A DNA stretch of 21,449 nt from RSA11 sp965652565. Lineage in GTDB: Bacteria; Actinomycetota; Thermoleophilia; Solirubrobacterales; 70-9. The stretch's first letter is position 1. Every line of letters begins with the position of its first letter. This document shows, piece after piece, positions 1 through 6,251 of this stretch. The stretch covers positions 1-21,449 of the forward strand of contig CBFGWL010000053.1 in assembly GCA_965652565.1 (NCBI GenBank). The letters are read 5' to 3'. A program made the position numbers and the translations under genes. Under the pieces are notes generated by a model, which made no database searches, was not told the DNA's origin, and was given only the letters and a program-made list of their open reading frames with translations.

Positions 1-18
1 CTTCGCGATACTGCCCGC

Positions 19-546
19 ATGGAGCGCATTGCGAGCGAGGTCAAGTACGAGGGGTACATCGCGACCGTCCGCGTCGACCGCTTCCGCTACGAGGACGGCT
101 CGGAGTCCGACCGCGAGATCGTCGCCCATCCCGGGGCAGTCGGCATCGTCCCCTACGACGACGAGGCCGTGTACCTGGTCCGCCAGCCGCGCGAGGCCGT
201 CGGCGAGCGCGCCCTGCTCGAGGTGCCCGCGGGCAAGCTCGATGAGGAGGGGGAGAGCCCGCTCGAGTGCGCGCAACGTGAGCTCGTCGAGGAGATCGGC
301 CGCACGGCGAGCGAGTGGGAGGAGGCCAAACGCTTCTACGCCACGCCCGGCTTCGCCGAGGAGGAGGTGACCCTCTTCTTCGCAACCGGCCTGCAGGAGG
401 TGGACGACCACGAGCCGATCGCCGAGGAGCGCATCGAGGTCGTCGCCTGGCCGCTCGCCGAGCTCGACGCGGCCATCGAGGAGTGCGCGGACTCAAAGTC
501 GATCATCGGCCTCTTGCTCCTGCGCGAGCGGTTGCGCTCGCGCTGA
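19..546 (+). CDS. nudF: NUDIX hydrolase, ADP-ribose pyrophosphatase type
   Basis: A 175-residue protein with the layout of ADP-ribose pyrophosphatases: an N-terminal strand domain, then a Nudix box at residues 72-94 (Gly72, Glu79, then REL at 87-89, EE at 91-92 and Gly94). The family hydrolyses ADP-ribose and related nucleotide sugars in the cytoplasm to AMP and a sugar phosphate, using divalent metal bound by the REXXEE glutamates. The box has six rather than five residues between the first Gly and Glu, a one-residue expansion of the first loop. ATG 19 is chosen because the conserved N-terminal strands begin right after it, and GATACT at 7-12 sits 6 nt upstream as a possible -10 of a leaderless mRNA. 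It lies 72 nt before xerD; a NUDIX gene next to xerD is a common arrangement in Gram-positive bacteria. Substrate is inferred from family resemblance only. Confidence 0.9.
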   Translation: MERIASEVKYEGYIATVRVDRFRYEDGSESDREIVAHPGAVGIVPYDDEAVYLVRQPREAVGERALLEVPAGKLDEEGESPLECAQRELVEEIGRTASEWEEAKRFYATPGFAEEEVTLFFATGLQEVDDHEPIAEERIEVVAWPLAELDAAIEECADSKSIIGLLLLRERLRSR

Positions 547-551
547 GCCGC

Positions 552-604
552 GCCGCCGACCGGCGGCAGCGGACTTGCACGGGCAGGGAGCGCCCGGTGG
601 GCGC
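552..604 (+). terminator. Two short GC hairpins between nudF and xerD
   Basis: Two perfect inverted repeats fill the gap: a 6-bp stem with loop GACC at 552-567 and a 6-bp stem with loop GGT at 590-604. Neither is followed by a T tract, so they are at best weak or Rho-assisted terminators separating nudF from xerD. The second ends just before the putative -10 (606-611) of xerD. Confidence 0.3.
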
Positions 605-618
605 GGAACCTGCCCCAC

Positions 619-1584
619 ATGGCGGTAGCCGTAAAACCGACGTCCGAGCGCAAGGTCGAGGCGCGCTTCGAAGCCCTCGTCCTCGACTTCCTCGCCTACC
701 TCGAGTTCGAGCGCGGACTCGCGCGCAACACCCTCGACGCTTACCGCACGGACCTTCTGCAGTTCGGGGCCTTCCTGGCGGAGCGCGGGATCGGCGCCAC
801 CGACGTAAAACGAGCGGACGTCTCGGATTTCCTCGCGGATCTGGCGACGGGCTCGACCGACGCCGAGGGCAACGAGCGCCTGCCGTGCTCGCCCGCGACG
901 ATCAGCCGCAAGACGGCGTGCCTGCGCTCGTTCTACCGTCACCTGCGCCGCGAGGAGCTCATCGACGTGGACCCCACCGCCACGGTCGACGCGCCTGCGA
1001 AGAGCCGCAAGCTGCCGCAGGTGCTGAGCTACGCCGAGGTCACGAAGCTGCTGGAGAGCGCGAGTGGCGGGGACCCGATCGACCTGCGCGACCGTGCACT
1101 GCTCGAGCTGATGTACGGGTGCGGGCTGCGCGCCTCGGAGGCGGTCGGCTTGGAGCTGACCGACGTCGATCTGCGGCGCTCGTTCGTGCGACCCCACGGG
1201 AAGGGCTCGAAGGAGCGCATCGTGCCGCTCGGCAGCGCCGCGGCTGCCGCGGTCAACCGCTACCTGCGCAGCGGCCGCCCCGAGCTCGTCGGCCAGCGGC
1301 CCGAGCGCAAGCTCTTCGTGAATTTCCGCGGCGGGCCGCTCACGCGGCAGGGCCTGTACAAGATCATCCAGCGCCACGCCAAGGCGGCGGGGCTCGAGGG
1401 GAAGATGAGCCCGCACACGCTGCGGCACACCTTCGCCACCCACCTGCTCTCCGGCGGCTGCGACCTGCGCTCGGTGCAGGAGATGCTCGGGCACGCCGAC
1501 GTCTCCACCACCCAGCTCTACACGCACCTCTCCACGGAGCGGATCCGCGACGTCTACTTCAAGGCGCACCCGCGGGCGACGTAG
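619..1584 (+). CDS. xerD: Site-specific tyrosine recombinase XerD
   Basis: A 321-residue tyrosine recombinase. The N-terminal SAM-like core-binding domain spans roughly residues 18-115 and the catalytic domain roughly 135-310. All catalytic residues are visible: Arg171 (GLRASE), Lys195 (GKGSKER), His266 and Arg269 (HTLRH), His292 (GHADVSTTQLY) and nucleophile Tyr301. XerD acts with XerC at dif sites to resolve chromosome dimers in the cytoplasm. Length and motif spacing are normal, apart from an extra stretch at about 78-90 (TGSTDAEGNERLP) between helices of the N-terminal domain. XerD rather than XerC is preferred because of the nudF neighbour, but XerC or a single-recombinase XerA role cannot be excluded. 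No Shine-Dalgarno precedes ATG 619; GAACCT at 606-611 lies 7 nt upstream. Confidence 0.93.
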   Translation: MAVAVKPTSERKVEARFEALVLDFLAYLEFERGLARNTLDAYRTDLLQFGAFLAERGIGATDVKRADVSDFLADLATGSTDAEGNERLPCSPATISRKTACLRSFYRHLRREELIDVDPTATVDAPAKSRKLPQVLSYAEVTKLLESASGGDPIDLRDRALLELMYGCGLRASEAVGLELTDVDLRRSFVRPHGKGSKERIVPLGSAAAAAVNRYLRSGRPELVGQRPERKLFVNFRGGPLTRQGLYKIIQRHAKAAGLEGKMSPHTLRHTFATHLLSGGCDLRSVQEMLGHADVSTTQLYTHLSTERIRDVYFKAHPRAT

Positions 1585-1589
1585 GCAAG

Positions 1590-1745
1590 GCGCCGGTCGC
1601 CGGTCGCCAGTTCCTAGGCATCGTGCGAAGCGGTGGGGACCGGAGCGGGGACGGTGACCGGATCGACCTTGACCGCTCTTCGAGTGTCCGCGCGCATGGA
1701 TCCTTTACAACCGGCGACTGGCGACTGGTAGCTGGCGACTGGTCC
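1590..1745. repeat. Inverted arrays of CTGGCGA-type heptamers
   Basis: The 174-bp xerD-mutM spacer is bounded by two heptamer arrays. On the + strand 1711-1745 reads as five consecutive heptads: CCGGCGA, CTGGCGA, CTGGTAG, CTGGCGA, CTGGTCC. On the - strand 1590-1610 reads as three: CTGGCGA, CCGGCGA, CCGGCGC. The two arrays therefore face each other as an imperfect inverted repeat around about 100 bp. The right array abuts the putative -10 of mutM (1746-1751). Function unknown; slippage-derived repeat, promoter-proximal binding site or RNA hairpin are all possible. Confidence 0.6.
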
Positions 1746-1751
1746 TAGAGT
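1746..1751 (+). promoter_or_regulatory. -10 element TAGAGT of mutM, probably leaderless
   Basis: TAGAGT fits TANNNT and lies 7 nt before the GTG start codon at 1759, with no Shine-Dalgarno in between. A transcript starting about 7 nt after the hexamer would begin at or next to the start codon. No convincing -35 is seen; the heptamer repeats occupy that position. Confidence 0.5.
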
Positions 1752-1758
1752 TCGGGCC

Positions 1759-2706
1759 GTGCCTGAGCTTCCCGAGGTCGAGACCATCCGTTCGCAGCTT
1801 GAGCCCGAGATCCTCGGGCGGCGCATCGTCGCCGCGCGCGTACACGACGAGCGCTGGGCGCGCCCGGCGACGCCGAAGTCGGTGGAACGCGCAGTTGCGG
1901 GCAGGCGGATCGAGCACGTCGGGCGCCGGGGCAAGTACCTGGTCCTCGCGCTCGAGGGCGACCGCCACCTGGTCATGCACCTGCGCATGACCGGCAACCT
2001 GCTGTTGCGCCCCGCCGACGCCGACCCAGCGCACGAGGACGAGGCACTCGATCTCATGGAGGCGCGCAAGTTCGGCGGCCCGCGGCTGTACCCGTCGCAC
2101 CCCGAGGCGAGGCACCTGCGCGCGGAGTTCGAGCTCGACGACGGCTCGGAGCTCTGGTTCACCGACGCGCGGCGCTTCGGACACGGCGCGGTCCTGCGCG
2201 CGGACGAGCTCGACGCGTACCTCGGGGCGCGGCTGGGTATCGAGCCGCTCTCCGGAGAGCTGACCCCGCCGGTGCTCCTGGATCTGGCGCGCGGGCGCAC
2301 GGCGCCGCTCAAGTCGTTTCTGCTCAACCAGAAGTGGATCGCGGGGATCGGGAACATCTATGCCGACGAGGCGCTGCACCGCGCCGAGCTGCACCCGCTC
2401 TCGCCGGCGGGGTCGATGCGGATCGAGCACGCGGAGGCGCTCGTGGAGGGGATCGTCGACGCGCTGGAGACCGGGCTCGCGAAGGGCGGCTCCTCGATAG
2501 ACGACTACCGCGACGCGCGCGGCGAGAAGGGCGCGATGCAGGACGAGTTCCTCGTCCACACGCGCGAGGGCGAGGACTGCCCGCGCTGCGGCGGGACGAT
2601 CAAGCGGATCGTCGTGACGGGCCGCTCGACCTACTTCTGCCCGGACTGCCAGGTGCGCCTGCGGCGCCGGCGCAAGCGCCGTGCGGCAAAGCGAGCGGCG
2701 GCCTGA
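1759..2706 (+). CDS. mutM: Formamidopyrimidine-DNA glycosylase (Fpg/MutM)
   Basis: A 315-residue base-excision-repair glycosylase/AP lyase that removes oxidised purines such as 8-oxoguanine. The GTG start gives MPELPEVE, placing the catalytic Pro2 and Glu3 exactly at the N terminus, so the start is certain. Lys59 (GRRGKY), the H2TH signature QKWIAGIGNIYADE at 191-204 with conserved Asn199, and a C-terminal zinc finger (Cys274, Cys277, Cys294, Cys297) are all present. The protein is longer than the usual 270-280 residues: about 20 extra residues (roughly 97-117, including MEARKFGGPRLYPSHP) sit between the HLRMTGN segment and the strand leading to DARRFGHG, and a basic RRRRKRR tail follows the zinc finger. 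DNA-repair neighbours (xerD, recO) fit the role. Confidence 0.95.
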   Translation: MPELPEVETIRSQLEPEILGRRIVAARVHDERWARPATPKSVERAVAGRRIEHVGRRGKYLVLALEGDRHLVMHLRMTGNLLLRPADADPAHEDEALDLMEARKFGGPRLYPSHPEARHLRAEFELDDGSELWFTDARRFGHGAVLRADELDAYLGARLGIEPLSGELTPPVLLDLARGRTAPLKSFLLNQKWIAGIGNIYADEALHRAELHPLSPAGSMRIEHAEALVEGIVDALETGLAKGGSSIDDYRDARGEKGAMQDEFLVHTREGEDCPRCGGTIKRIVVTGRSTYFCPDCQVRLRRRRKRRAAKRAAA

Positions 2707-2738
2707 CACGGCAGCGCGGGTGTAGGCACGCGAATCAA

Positions 2739-2744
2739 TAGGGT
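2739..2744 (+). promoter_or_regulatory. -10 element TAGGGT of the S58 peptidase gene
   Basis: TAGGGT (TANNNT) ends 7 nt before ATG 2752 and there is no Shine-Dalgarno, the same spacing as at mutM and dgt. Suggests a leaderless mRNA with its own promoter just after mutM. Confidence 0.45.
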
Positions 2745-2751
2745 CGCGGGC

Positions 2752-3708
2752 ATGAACCTGTCCGACCCGCTTCCCCCTCCGCCCGGCTTCCGGATCGGCC
2801 ACTGGACCCACCCCCGGGGTGCTACGGGGTGCACCGTCGTGATCGCCCCGGAGGGCTCGCTCGCCGGGGTCGACGTCGCCGGCGGCGCGCCCGGCACCCG
2901 CGAGACGGACGTGGTCTCGCCGCTCGCTGGGACCGACAGCGTCACCGCCGTGATGCTTGCCGGCGGGAGCGCGTACGGGCTGGCGGCCGCCGACGGCGCG
3001 ATGCGCTGGCTGGAGCGTCAGGGCCAGGGGCACGCCACGCCCGCGGGCGTCGTACCGATCGTGCCGACCGCGATCGTCTACGACCTCGCCGAGGGCGACC
3101 CCGGCGTGCGGCCGGACGCCGACGCCGGGGCGGCCGCCTGCGAGGCGGCGCGCGCGGGCGTCCCAGAGCGCGGGCGCGTTGGCGCGGGCGCCGGGACGGC
3201 GGCGGGCAAGGGGCTCGGGCGCGAGCGCTCCACGCCGACCGGCGTGGGCTATGCGGCCCGCCGTGGGAGCTTCGGCTTCACGGTCGCGGCGCTCGCGGTG
3301 GCGAACCCGTTCGGGGACGTCCTCGCCGAGGACGGCTCGGTGCTCGCCGGTGTCCGGGCGGCTGACGGCGAGCCGGCCCGGCGCACCGCCGAGCTGATCG
3401 CGCAGCTGCATCGCGAACCGGAGACGGTGCACTCCGGGGAGGGCAACACCACGCTCGTCTGCCTGATGACCGACGCCCCTCTCGACAAGGCGGAATGCGC
3501 CAGGGTTGCGCGCGCCGGGAGCGCCGGCGTGGGGCGGGCGATCGACCCGGCTTTCACCGACGTCGACGGCGACGTCGTCTTCTGCGTCGCCTCGGGGACC
3601 GAGCGCCCCGCTGGGCGGTTTCCGATGCTCCAGGCGCAGACGCTCGCCGTCACGGTCGTCGCCGAGGCGATCCGCGACGCCGCGCGCAGCGCGCGGGGCG
3701 GTCGTTAG
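2752..3708 (+). CDS. P1 family (S58, DmpA/NylC-type) peptidase
   Basis: A 318-residue Ntn-hydrolase-like protein of peptidase family S58, which includes DmpA L-aminopeptidase/D-esterase and nylon-oligomer hydrolase NylC. Members self-cleave before a Thr or Ser that becomes the N-terminal nucleophile of the small subunit. Here the cleavage motif GNTTL occurs at 231-235, predicting scission between Asn232 and Thr233 and subunits of about 232 and 86 residues. The conserved LAGGSAYGL at 69-77 and VGAGAGTAAGKG at 143-154 are also present. No signal peptide, so probably cytoplasmic. Substrate cannot be told from sequence: peptides, amides or a D-amino-acid compound are possible. The gene lies 45 nt after mutM and 66 nt before recO, with no functional link to the repair genes apparent. 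Confidence 0.88.
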   Translation: MNLSDPLPPPPGFRIGHWTHPRGATGCTVVIAPEGSLAGVDVAGGAPGTRETDVVSPLAGTDSVTAVMLAGGSAYGLAAADGAMRWLERQGQGHATPAGVVPIVPTAIVYDLAEGDPGVRPDADAGAAACEAARAGVPERGRVGAGAGTAAGKGLGRERSTPTGVGYAARRGSFGFTVAALAVANPFGDVLAEDGSVLAGVRAADGEPARRTAELIAQLHREPETVHSGEGNTTLVCLMTDAPLDKAECARVARAGSAGVGRAIDPAFTDVDGDVVFCVASGTERPAGRFPMLQAQTLAVTVVAEAIRDAARSARGGR

Positions 3709-3774
3709 GCGTCGGTCTGCGCCCGCTGCTGTTGGTGGATCGCGTCCGGGACGGGCGCGAAGATTCAGGGGTTC

Positions 3775-4509
3775 ATGGCGGGCTCGTTCAAGACCCAAGC
3801 GGTGGTGCTGCGCTCGATTCGCTTCGGCGAGGCGGATCGGGTGCTGCATCTCTACACGGCCGCGCGCGGGCGTGTGAGCGCGATCGCCAAGGGCTCGCGC
3901 CGGCCCCGCTCGCGCTTCGGCGGTCGCCTCGAGCCGTTCTTCCGGCTCGATCTCGTGCTCTACGAGGGGCGCGGCGAGCTCGCTACGGTCACGGCGGCCG
4001 ACACGCTCGACGGCTATCCGCACCTGCGCTCCGACGGCACGGCGCTCAGCGCTGCCGCGCGCGCCTGCGACGCCGTGCTGCGCCTGCTCGACTCGACGGA
4101 GCCCAACCCCGCCGCCTACAACCTGCTGTGCCGCTACCTGGCTCTGCTCGAGGAGCGGGCGGCCGCCGGGGCGATCGACAAGAGCCGGCTGCTCGCCGCG
4201 GCCCTCGCCTTCCGGCTCAAGCTGGCGCTGGCGGCCGGCTTCGTGCCGGAGCTCGCGAGCTGCGCACGCTGCGGGGAGGCCGAGGGCCTGGTGGCCTTCT
4301 CCGGGGCGGCAGGCGGCGTGGTCTGCGGCGCGTGCCAAGGCGACGGCTTCGAGCTCGCGGAGGAGGCGCAGCGGTTCATGGTCGATGCGCTCGGGAGCCC
4401 GCTGGCCGAGGCGCCCACTGCGGGCGAGCGCGCTCTGCGCCAGGCCGAGCGCGCCGTCACCGCCACCCTCGAGCACCACGCCCACGTGCACCTGCGGGCC
4501 GCCGCGTAG
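3775..4509 (+). CDS. recO: DNA repair protein RecO
   Basis: A 244-residue RecO. The N-terminal OB fold (about 1-80) begins with the typical TQAVVLRSIRFGEADRVL segment, and a helical region follows with a zinc motif Cys163-Cys166 and Cys184-Cys187 (CARC, CGAC), usual for Gram-positive and actinobacterial RecO. RecO anneals SSB-coated single strands and, with RecR, loads RecA in the RecF pathway. Length is standard. ATG 3775 is chosen by the family N terminus. There is no clear Shine-Dalgarno; the best -10-like hexamer upstream is AAGATT at 3760-3765, weaker and further (9 nt) than in neighbouring genes. It sits 33 nt before the DUF3159 gene. Confidence 0.93.
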   Translation: MAGSFKTQAVVLRSIRFGEADRVLHLYTAARGRVSAIAKGSRRPRSRFGGRLEPFFRLDLVLYEGRGELATVTAADTLDGYPHLRSDGTALSAAARACDAVLRLLDSTEPNPAAYNLLCRYLALLEERAAAGAIDKSRLLAAALAFRLKLALAAGFVPELASCARCGEAEGLVAFSGAAGGVVCGACQGDGFELAEEAQRFMVDALGSPLAEAPTAGERALRQAERAVTATLEHHAHVHLRAAA

Positions 4510-4530
4510 CACCTCCGCGCGTCCGTCCGC

Positions 4531-4536
4531 CACGAT
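4531..4536 (+). promoter_or_regulatory. Possible -10 CACGAT of the DUF3159 gene
   Basis: CACGAT ends 6 nt before GTG 4543. It matches the weaker CANNNT variant of an actinobacterial -10; assigned mainly because neighbours show the same spacing. Confidence 0.3.
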
Positions 4537-4542
4537 TGAGGG

Positions 4543-5187
4543 GTGAGCGAGCGCGAGGAGCACGGCGGCGAGGAGCCGCGCATAGATCTGCTCGAGGCAC
4601 TCGGGGGCCGGCGCGGGGTGGCGGACTCCGGGCTGCCGGCGCTCGCGTTCGTGATCGTCTACACGGCGAACGGGCAGGATCTCAACTCGGCCGCCTGGAC
4701 GGCCGTGGGCCTCGCGGCGGTGCTCGCCGCGGTGCGGATCTGGCGGCGCGAGACGCTGCAGTTCGCGATCTCGGGCTTCCTCGGGGTGGCGATCGCGGCC
4801 TTTATCGCCACGCGGTCCGGCCGCGCCGAGGACTTCTTCTTGCCGGGGATCCTGCTGAACGCCGGGTACGCGACCGCGTACCTCATCTCGATCGCCGTGC
4901 GCTGGCCGCTGCTCGGGGTGATCGTCGGTCCGATTACCGGCGAGGGGATGAAATGGCGCAAGGACCCGAAGCGGCTCGCCCTCTACTCGAAGGCGAGCTG
5001 GATCTGGGTCGGCGTGTTCGCCCTGCGCCTCTCCGTGCAGCTGCCCCTGTATCTGGCGGGCGCAGTGGTCGCGCTCGGCATCGCGCGCACGGCGCTCGGG
5101 CTGCCCATCTTCGCCCTGGCCGCGTGGCTTTCGTATCTCCTGCTGCGCCAGAGTGACCAAAAGCTCGAGGAGGGCGCGACGGCGTGA
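4543..5187 (+). CDS. DUF3159 family integral membrane protein
   Basis: A 214-residue protein with an acidic N-terminal tail (to about residue 17), then multiple hydrophobic segments, with charged loops around the motif GEGMKWRKDPK near 126-136. This is recognisable as the actinobacterial DUF3159 membrane family, distantly resembling intracellular septation protein A; the biochemical function is unknown. The conserved GLPALAFVIVY start of the first membrane segment supports the reading frame. GTG 4543 is preferred as the first start after the recO end and because CACGAT lies 6 nt upstream. Its stop overlaps the first possible GTG of the dgt frame (GTGA at 5184-5187), but dgt probably starts later at ATG 5205. 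Confidence 0.82.
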   Translation: MSEREEHGGEEPRIDLLEALGGRRGVADSGLPALAFVIVYTANGQDLNSAAWTAVGLAAVLAAVRIWRRETLQFAISGFLGVAIAAFIATRSGRAEDFFLPGILLNAGYATAYLISIAVRWPLLGVIVGPITGEGMKWRKDPKRLALYSKASWIWVGVFALRLSVQLPLYLAGAVVALGIARTALGLPIFALAAWLSYLLLRQSDQKLEEGATA

Positions 5188-5191
5188 CGCG

Positions 5192-5197
5192 TAATCT
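5192..5197 (+). promoter_or_regulatory. -10 element TAATCT of dgt, decides the start codon
   Basis: TAATCT is a near-consensus TANNNT hexamer ending 7 nt before ATG 5205. It lies inside the coding frame if dgt is started at GTG 5184, so it argues for ATG 5205 as the real, leaderless start. Confidence 0.5.
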
Positions 5198-5204
5198 CAA
5201 CGAC

Positions 5205-6212
5205 ATGGGCGTTGCGGAGTCGCTGGAGGAGCGCACGCGGCGCTGGGAGGAGGAGTACCTGTGGGAGCGTGCGACGCGGTCCTATCCCGCGCAGCGCCGC
5301 CGGCCGGAGCCCGACAGCGACATGCGCACGCCGTTTCAGCGCGACCGCGACCGCATCGTGCACTCCAAGGCCTTCCGGCGGCTGAAGCACAAGACGCAGG
5401 TCTTCATCGCCCCGCAGGGCGACCACTACCGCACGCGACTCACGCACACGCTCGAGACCTGCGGGATCGCGCGGACCGTCGCGCGGGTCCTCGCCCTGAA
5501 CGAGGATCTGACGGAGGCGATCGGGCTCGGCCACGACCTGGGGCACCCGCCCTTCGGGCATATCGGCGAGGAGGCGCTCGACCAGATCCTGCGCGAGCAC
5601 GGACGCCGCTACCGGCACAACGAGCAGTCGGTGCGGATCGTGGACGCGCTCGAGCGCGACGGCCGGGGCCTCAACCTCACCGAGCCCGTGCGCGATGGGA
5701 TCCTCAACCACACCGGCCCCGACAAGCCAGCGACGCTCGAGGGACGGATCGTGCGGTTGGTCGACCGCGTCGCCTACATCAACCACGACATCGACGACGC
5801 GATCCGCGCCGGCATCCTCACCGAGCGCGACCTGCCGCAGGAGGAGATCGAACTGCTCGGCCCGACCGGCTCGGCACGGATCGACACGCTCGTGCGCGAC
5901 ATCGTGGCGACCTCGCGGGCCGAGGGCGATATCGCCCAGAGCGAGCAGGTCGGCATGGCGATGCTGCGCCTGCGCAAGTTCATGTTCGACCATGTGTATC
6001 TGGGGCCCGAGGCGCGCAGCGAGCACGAGCGGGTGCATCGGACGCTGCGCACGCTCTTCGACCACTACGTCGAGCATCCCGACGAGGTCCCGGAGGGCGC
6101 CGGCCGCGGCGATGCGGTGCAGCGCGCGACCGACTACATCGCCGGCATGACCGACCGCTTCTGCATCGCGACCTTCCGGCGGCTGGCGCTGCCGGAGCAG
6201 TCCCGCCTCTGA
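5205..6212 (+). CDS. dgt: Deoxyguanosinetriphosphate triphosphohydrolase (dGTPase)
   Basis: An HD-superfamily dNTP triphosphohydrolase of 335 residues (MGVAESLEE start). Counting from ATG 5205, metal-binding residues are His81 (RLTHTLE), His110-Asp111 (GLGHDLGHPPFGH) and Asp187 (LVDRVAYINHDIDD). The N-terminal block SDMRTPFQRDRDRIVHSKAFRRLKHKTQVF is typical of dGTPase-like proteins. It hydrolyses dGTP or other dNTPs to the nucleoside and triphosphate, tuning precursor pools. A GTG at 5184 overlapping the upstream stop would add seven residues, but TAATCT 7 nt before ATG 5205 favours the shorter form. It lies 39 nt before dnaG; dgt followed by dnaG is a conserved actinobacterial order. Exact dNTP preference cannot be inferred. 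Confidence 0.93.
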   Translation: MGVAESLEERTRRWEEEYLWERATRSYPAQRRRPEPDSDMRTPFQRDRDRIVHSKAFRRLKHKTQVFIAPQGDHYRTRLTHTLETCGIARTVARVLALNEDLTEAIGLGHDLGHPPFGHIGEEALDQILREHGRRYRHNEQSVRIVDALERDGRGLNLTEPVRDGILNHTGPDKPATLEGRIVRLVDRVAYINHDIDDAIRAGILTERDLPQEEIELLGPTGSARIDTLVRDIVATSRAEGDIAQSEQVGMAMLRLRKFMFDHVYLGPEARSEHERVHRTLRTLFDHYVEHPDEVPEGAGRGDAVQRATDYIAGMTDRFCIATFRRLALPEQSRL

Positions 6213-6239
6213 GGCCGCCGGGCGGGGCGCGATTCCCAC

Positions 6240-6245
6240 TAGCTT
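6240..6245 (+). promoter_or_regulatory. -10 element TAGCTT of dnaG
   Basis: TAGCTT (TANNNT) ends 6 nt before ATG 6252. The only purine-rich stretch, AGGA at 6248-6251, touches the ATG directly and is too close to act as a Shine-Dalgarno, so a leaderless mRNA is likely. Confidence 0.45.
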
Positions 6246-6251
6246 TCAGGA

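Noticed and set aside
1705..5160. Very long - strand open frame across mutM to the DUF3159 gene
   Set aside because: No recognisable domain, and it is antisense to four well-supported genes; stop codons are rare in the complementary frames of G+C-rich coding DNA.
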